A DNA stretch of 64,000 nt from Chloroflexi bacterium 54-19 (GTDB lineage Bacteria; Chloroflexota; Chloroflexia; Chloroheliales; Chloroheliaceae): assembly GCA_001898225.1 (NCBI GenBank), contig MKTJ01000040.1:1-64000 (forward strand), in the 5' to 3' direction. The notes beneath the pieces were generated by a model, which worked only from the letters and a program-made list of their open reading frames with translations, had not been told where the DNA came from and did not search any database. Both the position numbers and the translations under genes were made by a program. Below are positions 45,101-51,491 of the stretch, in pieces; within the stretch, counting starts at the first letter, position 1, and each line of letters begins with the position of its first letter.

Positions 45101-46529
45101 GGGCTTTAGCCTCACCATTGGCATCGGGAGCGGCCAGTTCTACGACCGCTCTCAGGGTCTGGTCAATCCAGTCCAGGAAGAGGGCCGCTTCCTGTTCGTG
45201 GGTATCGGGCGGCGTGGCGGTTATCCGCACGATGCTTCGCCGCCGTTCGGGGTTTTCCCGACCGTTTTCCGAGGCCACCACTAAAGCCCCCAGCATGTAG
45301 ACTCGCTCTTTGAGGTAATCTTGCTGGGCATCGAGGTAAACCCGGACTAAATTGGGATTCTGTTTTTCGTCCGAGTAAGGGAGCGAGCCGTGTCCGGCGT
45401 TCGGGATAAAGTTCAAGGCTTCGAGTTTTTCACCCTTAAAGCGGCGGTACAACCGGGCCCGGTGGACCAGTTCGTCCAGGCGCGGCCCGACCGGCCAGGT
45501 GGTCGCCAGGCGGCGGTTAAGCTCTTCCTGGCCGGGAGTGATGGTTAGTTCGAAGCTGTCCGGTTTCAAATCTTTGAGATGGGCCAGGTCATGGACGCTC
45601 GTGACCCCGTTGCGGCGCAACGCTTCTTTATCGACCTGGGTAAGCTGGGGTATCAGCGAAAGGTCATCGTTGGCGGCGCTGTATTTCATGCAAAACGGGT
45701 TGTACAGGCACGAGTCGCATTTGTTGGTCAGGTGGAAAGGGCTGCTATCGAGTGGGGCCAGCCACAACCGGAAAGCCTCAGAGTCTTCGCCAGTCACCAA
45801 ATTTTCTACCTCGGAGAGGTATGCTTCGGGGTCGGCAATATTTTCCAGGTAGGCGGTATCCAGGCCGAAAACGGTTTTAGCCGCCGCCTGGTGAGCCTCC
45901 AGCAGGGCGCGGTCTTCCGGGCCGAGGGTTTCAGCCTCACCGACCGGCCCCCGGTAGAGGATGGTGATGGTCTTCTCGTCAATGGCGACCCCGGCCTGCT
46001 CGAAGACCGCCTCGACCATCACCCGGTAAAAGGCTACCTGCAAACGGTGTTCGACCTTTGGACCCGCCGAGCTTTTCATGTCGGCGATAAGAAAATTGAG
46101 CGAACCTTCCGGGGTCCGTTCCAGCCGTAAAATATCGAGGTCGCCGCGCATTTCCCAGCCTGCCACCTCGACCTGCAACCGGACCTGGAAAAGGGTGACC
46201 GTTTCGCCGGGGGCCAATTGCCGGGCCAGTTCGACCAACTCCCGGTTATGGGTGAATTGCTGGCCGGGAGGCCGGTTGAAGCGTTCGACCCGGCCATGCC
46301 GGGCGGCTTCCGTTTCGACCAGGTTTTCGAAGGTCGCGCCGGAGCGGGTCAGTAGCGGCCCGGTCCTTTCGGGCACGACACCGTAGTCGGTCAGGATGTT
46401 ATTGTCGCCGGAATGTATTTTGAGGCGCAAGGCCAGGAAGCGGCGGCATTGTTCCAGGCGAATATATTGCGAAATATCGGTCGGTGAGATGCGACGGCGA
46501 ACGGTGCCGTTTGAGGATTGAGTGGGCAT
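42195..46529 (-). CDS. Cas4-like nuclease / SF1B helicase fusion (TM0106-type, Dna2-like)
   Basis: 1444 residues. The N-terminus (about 15-290) is a PD-(D/E)xK nuclease of the RecB/Cas4 type: LEQC with Cys28, GDLDILRL, IADMKSS, and the cluster cysteines Cys271, Cys274 and Cys280 (CDSCLYNPFC), which with Cys28 could hold a [4Fe-4S] cluster. The middle (about 380-600) resembles the RNase-H-like domain of TM0106 proteins (VYLDAQQDYLKERVYMLGALV), with Gln where Glu of the acidic pair is expected. The helicase (about 960-1430) has Walker A QGPPGTGKSYS (about 985-993), Walker B LVLDEASQ (about 1130), GDHRQMPP, FRLHAAM and DTVERFQGGEREV. It is likely a DNA end-processing or defence enzyme. ATG. Confidence 0.88.
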   Translation of the reverse strand: MPTQSSNGTVRRRISPTDISQYIRLEQCRRFLALRLKIHSGDNNILTDYGVVPERTGPLLTRSGATFENLVETEAARHGRVERFNRPPGQQFTHNRELVELARQLAPGETVTLFQVRLQVEVAGWEMRGDLDILRLERTPEGSLNFLIADMKSSAGPKVEHRLQVAFYRVMVEAVFEQAGVAIDEKTITILYRGPVGEAETLGPEDRALLEAHQAAAKTVFGLDTAYLENIADPEAYLSEVENLVTGEDSEAFRLWLAPLDSSPFHLTNKCDSCLYNPFCMKYSAANDDLSLIPQLTQVDKEALRRNGVTSVHDLAHLKDLKPDSFELTITPGQEELNRRLATTWPVGPRLDELVHRARLYRRFKGEKLEALNFIPNAGHGSLPYSDEKQNPNLVRVYLDAQQDYLKERVYMLGALVVASENGRENPERRRSIVRITATPPDTHEQEAALFLDWIDQTLRAVVELAAPDANGEAKAPIHLVFYDKWAQQTLLEGLSRHLQGILGATPLYDFLTQLAAFDSPLVSYLENEIRELKNFPMVCQSLQAVAAYLKFNWREGTDYREIFKEHLFDFWGRLDEATTEPGTSAWYTNRARFSSLIPLEYVYAAWDDLPGPPTGESDTFTHYRTATLSLISGFEVRRLEAIEWVAKSFKGNHLTEKTAFNLPDLATFEQKARTLAHALQEFVTIERHVELGAWKSTRNLAPERRVLMGETLLVRYLESDQDAATAERNRDNLRRYNLGQKYRADYKAANPNAKKVMLPAAQKAESEWSQEGMSFKLRLETAGVWCPPEEILALSNLREGDTVIIFPRWTSDERLPPEERTPNTPTPKQMLYGMRVTIEKITLEPGQAGQDATAFVEVTPQKSFSNAAAKGYVFGAMDKPLVADQFYTLDPDINNWYTYWNLQVTEGLAELEDQPSTGSNTLYNRLAHPSNQPLPRTEASLEGQARFLAGLQAFEEHGLLHGFEESKQAYIGGHLADPVILVQGPPGTGKSYSTGFAVFARLQAALSANQDGRVVLACKTHAATDVLLENVLEVQQKLAWLRQQQPELFDRYFDLRLLDIPLYRIAGRKDERPGIINLTKDGDKAKGEPTNRQTLLSTPWCVAAATPGGIYGMREKKGSIFTQQFADCLVLDEASQMNLPEACMAALTLKVSGQLIVVGDHRQMPPIIKHDWEGEARRTFKEYKSYQSLFETLMALDPPPPVIKFARSFRLHAAMAEFLRREIYSKDSIAYHSLKQDLLAGKDPAGPFLAAVLNPAYPLVVVTHNEGQSQTRNPFEQVLIEPILESLANLYGLDAQEGMGVVVPHRAQRAALQQLLARIKPASEADEFPVAAAVDTVERFQGGEREVILVSATESDKDYLLQAGEFLYDPRRLTVAISRAKRKMILVAAQSIFTLFSPEESAFANSQIWKNLLRHTCTVPLWQGEIEGQRVEVWGNQPVEPPA

Positions 46530-46608
46530 GCCTGTTACCTGTTGTGTTAAAAGCCGAAAGGCGGTTGAACAACCTGTGGTCGAACAACTCGCTTGAAATT
46601 GTTAAAAA

Positions 46609-47094
46609 CTACTGGCCGGGCGTCAGGCCCTGTTTCTTCATGAAATTAGCGAGCAGACCTCGCGAGCGTTTCTGGACATTTTTCTGGAAAGGCGGAAGCC
46701 AGCCGAGCAATAACCCGGTCGTGCCGAGGGCCTGGCGGGACCATTTCCAGAAGTTAAAGGTATCGCGCTGCTGGAAAATCAGGCCGTCTTTGAACTGGAA
46801 AGCCGAGTCAATCCGGTTGAGGACTTTACGCCCGCTCGAACTGAAGGTGTAGGTAGCATCCCAGTGGCCCGAACCGCTCTCCGGCCCGGCCTTGATGTCC
46901 CGGTATTCCATGGCGAAATCGCCGCTTCGCCCGAAAAGCATGCGCCACATCGAGGTTACCTCCGGGCCTTTCAGGTTGCGAAAGACCTCGTCGGTAAACT
47001 CGGCTTCGGGGTGGTAACATTCGGCGATAGTGTCGGCGTCTCTCGATTGTAAGGCTTTGTAAAACTTTTCCAGCAACGCCTGGTTGGACTGCAT
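46609..47094 (-). CDS. NTF2-like (SnoaL) family protein
   Basis: 161 residues. It fits the NTF2-like/SnoaL fold: an N-terminal helix (LLEKFYKALQSRDADTIAECYHPEAEFTDEVF), GHWDATYTFSSSGRKVLNRIDSAFQFKDGLI and FNFWKWSR. This fold serves as polyketide cyclase, isomerase or ligand-binding domain. A Lys/Arg-rich tail (PPFQKNVQKRSRG) is unusual. Start: Met at 47094 with AAAGGATAGG upstream; the longer frame adds ten residues without support. Confidence 0.8.
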   Translation of the reverse strand: MQSNQALLEKFYKALQSRDADTIAECYHPEAEFTDEVFRNLKGPEVTSMWRMLFGRSGDFAMEYRDIKAGPESGSGHWDATYTFSSSGRKVLNRIDSAFQFKDGLIFQQRDTFNFWKWSRQALGTTGLLLGWLPPFQKNVQKRSRGLLANFMKKQGLTPGQ

Positions 47095-47667
47095 GGTTTG
47101 CCTATCCTTTCGTGGAAAATTCAACCGTTATTTTTCAAATTTTAAGGGTGGCTAGAAATGATAGCCCAGTATAACAAATAAGCCCCGGTATAGCGATTCC
47201 GCTTAAATGTAAAGTCGCTGAACCCGCCAATTTTGCTGGCCTTCTCTTTGCCCCCTCCCTGGAGCCCTACTTACGGGCTGTAACCGGATTAACGACCAAA
47301 CACCAAAACTGACTGATTTATTAAATGGTCTAAAATTCTCAGTTTCTGGCAAGCGCTTTTAACCGTATACATTAATAACACCCCCAATTTCTCCACAGGT
47401 CTAAAACCAAGGCAAACTATGAAAGACCGATGTGCGGTTACTTTTTTACGCCTACTATACTATTTTTGCCTACCAGGAAAAAATAAGTAAATTTTATAAC
47501 TCTTTTAACACTTTTTTAGCACTTTTCAACAGTTATAAAACAATTTCCGGCTACCCTAAAGAAAAGTCTGACAGAGGAGTAAGATTTTTGATTTGCTGAT
47601 AAGCGCTAAGCTTTCCTGGATATTCCAGAATCTTCAAAGCGGTTAGATTGATAGGATAGGAAACAAT
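47095..47667. other. Long AT-rich upstream region of the DoxX-Rieske gene
   Basis: 573 bp with AT-rich tracts (for example 47450-47560). No ribosome-site-supported frame, and no promoter with both elements in place. A large regulatory region is possible. Confidence 0.4.
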
Positions 47668-48879
47668 ATGAGTCAAAAAATTTATGAACCGGCCCGTGTA
47701 AGCGAGGCTGTCCCGGCCACGCGGTTTCCCCGTCCGGCCCTGGCGGCTTCATCGGCAGTCTTACCGGCCCGCCTTTTCCTGGGTATCGTCTTTTTGTACG
47801 CCGGGATTGACAAGCTGACCGACCCGGCCTTTTTCGACCCGAACGCGACCGGCTATATCGGCAACCAGTTAGCCGGGTTTGCTACCATCTCGCCTATCGG
47901 CGGGTTCCTCACCACTGTGGCGGTTCCGAACGCGACGCTTTTCGGCTGGTTGACGGCGCTCGGCGAAGTGGCTATCGGCCTGGGGACATTGGCCGGCCTT
48001 TTCAGCCGAGTGGCGGCGCTGGCCGGGATGGTCTTAAGCCTGAGCCTCTGGTTGAGCGCGTCCTGGGCGACCGACCCGTTTTACCTCGGTTCCGATTTGC
48101 CCTACGCCATGTTTTTCCTGGTCCTGGCGGTCGGTGGGCCCCACCCGGTATGGAGCCTTGATGGGCAAATCTCCCGCTGGCTGGCACGCCGGAAGGCGGC
48201 GGTAGAGCCGGGCGTAACCCTTGTGGAAGCTGAACCGACTGTTACGCGGGAAGAAGCGGCGGGATTGGCCCGGCGGCGGTTCCTGGCCGTCACCGGGGCT
48301 ACGATTGCTGCCGGGACATTCGGGGTGGTCGCCTGGGGGAACGCCCTGGCTGAGCGCTCGAAAACTACCTCGCCCGCTACCAGCCAGACCAATACTTCCG
48401 CAACCGCGACCCCTGGCGCTTCGGCGACGACCGCTCCGGTTAGCAGCACCACGACCGCCCCGGCCAGTAGCACTACGGCGGCATCCAACACTGCCGCAGC
48501 CACGACCGCGGCACCTTCCACCACCACGGCAGCGGCTTTGAGTACCACGGCGGCCCCTGCTGTCCAGGGTACGGTCCTGACAACCCTGTCGGCGTTGCCT
48601 TCCGGCACCGGCAAGTCGTTCAACACGCCCGATACCAACCAGCCGTTCCTGGTAATCCGGGGTGACGGCAACACTGTCCACGCCTTTAGCGCCATCTGTA
48701 CCCACCAGGGCTGCACCGTAGCCTTCAACCAGTCGGCTAACTCGATTATTTGCCCCTGTCACGGCGCGGAGTACAATCCGCAGACCGGGGCCGTGACCCA
48801 GGGTCCGGCTACCCGCGCCCTGGCGACCATCAAAGTCGAGGTTGACGCCAGCGGCAACGTCATTTATGTGACCAAATAG
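47668..48879 (+). CDS. DoxX-type membrane domain fused to a Rieske [2Fe-2S] domain
   Basis: 403 residues. Residues about 25-180 are a DoxX/DoxD-like membrane region of four helices (ARLFLGIVFLYAGIDKLTDP, LFGWLTALGEVAIGLGTLAG, PFYLGSDLPYAMFF). A twin-Arg-like RRRFLAVTGA (209-218) precedes a hydrophobic segment, then a Thr/Ser/Ala linker of 80 residues (about 233-305). The C-terminal Rieske domain has ligands Cys344-x-His346 and Cys362-x-x-His365, with the disulfide pair Cys349/Cys364 intact. It likely carries electrons on the outer face, possibly from a quinone/thiosulfate-type reductase. This fusion is unusual, and the linker resembles that of the lipoprotein at 74-1657. A strong terminator follows. 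Confidence 0.85.
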   Translation: MSQKIYEPARVSEAVPATRFPRPALAASSAVLPARLFLGIVFLYAGIDKLTDPAFFDPNATGYIGNQLAGFATISPIGGFLTTVAVPNATLFGWLTALGEVAIGLGTLAGLFSRVAALAGMVLSLSLWLSASWATDPFYLGSDLPYAMFFLVLAVGGPHPVWSLDGQISRWLARRKAAVEPGVTLVEAEPTVTREEAAGLARRRFLAVTGATIAAGTFGVVAWGNALAERSKTTSPATSQTNTSATATPGASATTAPVSSTTTAPASSTTAASNTAAATTAAPSTTTAAALSTTAAPAVQGTVLTTLSALPSGTGKSFNTPDTNQPFLVIRGDGNTVHAFSAICTHQGCTVAFNQSANSIICPCHGAEYNPQTGAVTQGPATRALATIKVEVDASGNVIYVTK

Positions 48880-48900
48880 ACCATAACAATTCAAAGGGTT

Positions 48901-48943
48901 AAAAAACCACCCGCTCGGTTTACAAATGAGCGGGTGGTTTTTT
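48901..48943. terminator. Bidirectional terminator, DoxX-Rieske / small gene
   Basis: Perfect 16-bp stem (48901-48916 with 48928-48943), 11-nt loop, A-tract and T-tract at the ends. Confidence 0.92.
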
Positions 48944-48951
48944 CTTAAAAT

Positions 48952-49191
48952 TTAGACCTCGAACTGCTTCTTTTCCTGGCCGTCCATCCAATCCGGGGCC
49001 GCGTTCGAGGAAACCCAGTAGACCTCGACCTTTTCGCCGGTCCAACTCAACTTGGCGTTGAGGAAGTTCTGGTAACCGCCGACATCCCCGTTCTGTTCGC
49101 CGACCGGCACCCCGATTTCAGGGTGTTGTTTGTAAAACCGCAAAAACGCGAACCCTACATTATGCCCATTGATATTTTCAACATCGGCCAT
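48952..49191 (-). CDS. Small hypothetical protein (79 aa)
   Basis: A compact soluble protein with an aromatic/beta pattern: GFAFLRFYKQHPEIGVPVGEQ and YQNFLNAKLSWTGEKVEVYWV. It resembles one of the short F..FY..HPEIG repeats in surface proteins of Chloroflexi, as a single copy; that is a weak resemblance. ATG follows AAGGAAGG at 9 nt. It is convergent with the Rieske fusion gene and shares its terminator. Confidence 0.65.
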   Translation of the reverse strand: MADVENINGHNVGFAFLRFYKQHPEIGVPVGEQNGDVGGYQNFLNAKLSWTGEKVEVYWVSSNAAPDWMDGQEKKQFEV

Positions 49192-49561
49192 ATGGTGTTC
49201 CTTCCTTTCAAGCTACTTTTCAAACCTTTCCGGTTTGAACCACTAAACTTACTCCACGGTTAAGAAGAAATCGACTCCTCACCGGGTGCCATCTGGGGTA
49301 GTTGCGCTGTGTACTGCCGGAACGTTTTTATAATACTATGCCCTGTTTGGCTGGGCAATCCCGGAAAAAGCGGGATTTTCGATTAATAGAAATTTAGAGA
49401 ATCCCCTTTTAGCCCCTCTCTGAGCCTGAAGCTGGATTTTCAGCGGGCTGAATTTATAGTATGATTTGACCTATATAAACCAAATTTTAATGGAAACTGC
49501 TCAAAACACTCGCATTACTGTGTTTAGCGTCCATGTTTACGTCCAACTGAAAAGGAGTCCG
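49192..49561. other. Divergent upstream region, 370 bp
   Basis: Lies between the small gene and the inositol-monophosphatase gene. A TATAGT (49455) without a good -35 was noted. The 32 codons upstream of 49562 are not thought to be coding because the AAAGGAG ribosome site is next to 49562. Confidence 0.4.
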
Positions 49562-50344
49562 ATGTACGAGCAATACCTTGAGGTAGCCCGTAGCGCCGCC
49601 CGGGCCGCCGGTCAAATCCAACTGGATGGCCTGACCCGCCGGTTGCGTATTGAAACGAAACGCAGTCCGATTGACCTTGTTACCGAAGTGGATAAAGCCT
49701 GTGAGGCGGAAATCGCTCGCCAGATTCGCGAGAACTTCCCCGAACACCAGCTTTTAGCCGAGGAAGGCACGACCGGCGGAGACGACCCGGATTTTCGCTG
49801 GATTGTCGATCCCCTCGACGGCACCACCAATTACACCCACCGTTACCCTTTTTTCTCGACCAGTATCGCCCTTGAATATAGGGGTCAGTTGGTGGTCGGG
49901 GTCGTCTATAACCCGGTCAGCCAGGAATTGTTCGAGGCTACCGCCGGGGGAGGCGCTTTCCTCAACGGGGAGAAAATTTCCGTCTCTTCAAACCCCACCT
50001 TACTCCAATCGCTGACCTGCACCGGGTTTCCCGGCGACCAGGCCGGAAACCACGAAGTAGTCGTGGCCTGGGAGAAAGTCAGCCTGCACTGCCAGGGAGT
50101 GCGCCGGGACGGCTCGGCGGCGCTCGATTTGTGTTACGTGGCCTGTGGCCGCCTGGACGGTTTCTGGGAAAAGCTCAACGCCTGGGACATGGCGGCGGGT
50201 TGGGTCATTGTAACGGAAGCGGGAGGCCGGGTTACCAACTTCCAGGGCCAGCCTTTCGACCTTTACAGGCGCGAAATTGTTGCTACCAACGGCCACATTG
50301 GCCCCGAACTGGTGGCCGTCTTGAAGGAAACGTTGTACGCCTGA
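49562..50344 (+). CDS. Inositol-monophosphatase family protein
   Basis: 260 residues. Mg2+-dependent phosphatase of the IMPase/SuhB/FIG superfamily. The two metal-binding motifs are intact: EEGTTG (Glu, about residue 66) with the DPLDGTTNYTH motif (about residue 82-92) and WDMAAGWVIVTEAGG (about 210-225). SuhB-type phosphatases hydrolyse inositol monophosphates, but related enzymes act on fructose-1,6-bisphosphate, histidinol phosphate or NADP. The ATG at 49562 is fixed by AAAGGAG; the ORF upstream has no support. The amidase gene begins 47 bp downstream. Confidence 0.88.
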   Translation: MYEQYLEVARSAARAAGQIQLDGLTRRLRIETKRSPIDLVTEVDKACEAEIARQIRENFPEHQLLAEEGTTGGDDPDFRWIVDPLDGTTNYTHRYPFFSTSIALEYRGQLVVGVVYNPVSQELFEATAGGGAFLNGEKISVSSNPTLLQSLTCTGFPGDQAGNHEVVVAWEKVSLHCQGVRRDGSAALDLCYVACGRLDGFWEKLNAWDMAAGWVIVTEAGGRVTNFQGQPFDLYRREIVATNGHIGPELVAVLKETLYA

Positions 50345-50391
50345 CGCCCGGTAGCGTTCAGGTTTTTCTATTTGCAGTAAAGAGAATCAAA

Positions 50392-51285
50392 GTGCAGTCA
50401 AAAATTTCACACCTTTTATTCGTTGTCGTTGCGGCCTGCCTGCTGCTCTTAACCGCTTGCGGCGACAACGCTACCCCGGTCCCGGCCCAATCCGGCGCGT
50501 CCTCGGCAGGGTCCAAAGAGGAAAGCATGCTCTTGGGGACGGCTACCACAGGCCCCGCGCCCACCCCAACCGACTTACCGCCGACCAGCACCCCATTGCC
50601 GCCGCCGAAAGTGGTCATTATTGACCCCGGTCACGGCGCGGAAGACTGGGGCACTTTCCACTCGGACAGCCAGGACCAGCCCGACATCCTGGAAAAGACG
50701 GTGGTCCTGAAAATCGCTCAGAAGATTGAAGCCAAAATGGATCCCACTGCTTTCAAGGTTATCCTGACCCGGACCGGCGACATGTCGCCCAACTTCCCGC
50801 CCCAGGACTTCAACGGGGACGGCAAGATTGACCAGGTGGACGATTTACAGGCCCGCATAAATATTGCCAACGAAAATAAGGGCGACCTTTTCTTGTCGCT
50901 GCATATCAACAGCAGCGAACTGGGGAACGAGGTTGGCGGCCTAGAAACGTGGTACGCCGGGGACCGGCCTTTCGCGGCGGACAGCAAGCGGTTTGCCGAA
51001 CTGGTCCAGCAAAAGAACCTGGATAGCCTGGCGGCGGTCGGCTACCAGGCCGAAAACCGGAAGGTGGCTGATGACTCCGACCTCGATCCCAGCGGCCAGG
51101 ATATTTTCGTGCTGGGACCGGACGTGGGTGAACACCGGGGCGCGACTAACATGCCGGGTGCCCTGACCGAATTGCTCTTTCTCACCAACGACCACGAGGC
51201 CGCCCTCCTTAATGACGATAAGGTACAGGATAAGCTGGCCGAAGGGCTGGCCGGGGCTATCGTGGAGTACTTTTCCGGTTCGTAA
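50392..51285 (+). CDS. N-acetylmuramoyl-L-alanine amidase (Amidase_3), lipoprotein
   Basis: 297 residues. A signal with LTAC lipobox (Cys about residue 22) is followed by a Pro/Thr linker and an Amidase_3 catalytic domain (about 75-297), which cleaves the MurNAc-L-Ala bond of peptidoglycan. Zinc ligands/active residues: His in IIDPGHG, Glu in DILEKTVVLKI, His in FLSLHINSS, and a catalytic Glu in ALTELLFLTNDHE. The start is the GTG at 50392 in VQSKISHLL, with AAGAGA upstream; the longer frame runs back into the phosphatase gene. A terminator follows. Confidence 0.9.
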   Translation: MQSKISHLLFVVVAACLLLLTACGDNATPVPAQSGASSAGSKEESMLLGTATTGPAPTPTDLPPTSTPLPPPKVVIIDPGHGAEDWGTFHSDSQDQPDILEKTVVLKIAQKIEAKMDPTAFKVILTRTGDMSPNFPPQDFNGDGKIDQVDDLQARINIANENKGDLFLSLHINSSELGNEVGGLETWYAGDRPFAADSKRFAELVQQKNLDSLAAVGYQAENRKVADDSDLDPSGQDIFVLGPDVGEHRGATNMPGALTELLFLTNDHEAALLNDDKVQDKLAEGLAGAIVEYFSGS

Positions 51286-51309
51286 CAGCCTAAGATTTCG
51301 CGTCTTTTC

Positions 51310-51340
51310 GCCGGTCAGAATCAACCCTGACCGGCTTTTT
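51310..51340 (+). terminator. Terminator of the amidase gene
   Basis: GCCGGTCAG (51310-51318) pairs with CTGACCGGC (51327-51335), 8-nt loop, followed by TTTTT. Confidence 0.88.
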
Positions 51341-51385
51341 AATTCGCCAACGACACTTTGAACCCTATTTTGCCTCGAAATCTCT

Positions 51386-51426
51386 GACTACTGACCTCTG
51401 ACCTCTGACTCCTGATTCCTTGACTC
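51386..51426. repeat. Short heptamer-like repeat tract (TGACCTC/TGACTNC)
   Basis: Six tandem units of about 7 bp (for example CTGACTA CTGACCT CTGACCT CTGACTC CTGATTC CTTGACT) in the short gap before the DnaQ-UvrC gene. A related tract lies at 56207-56249. Probably expanded by slippage. Confidence 0.6.
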
Positions 51427-51429
51427 TTC

Positions 51430-51438
51430 TGGTATAAT
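51430..51438 (+). promoter_or_regulatory. Extended -10 promoter element
   Basis: TGGTATAAT (51430-51438), an extended -10 with no good -35, 54 nt before the ATG. It overlaps the right end of the heptamer tract. Confidence 0.55.
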
Positions 51439-51491
51439 CGCTAAAACATCTGTTTCACTCGGTCTAAAAACAGGCGCATTTTTATAGTTGT

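Noticed and set aside
51420-51438. TTGACT and TATAAT pair before the DnaQ-UvrC gene as a full promoter
   Set aside because: The spacer is only 7 nt, so TTGACT cannot be the -35; only the extended -10 was kept.
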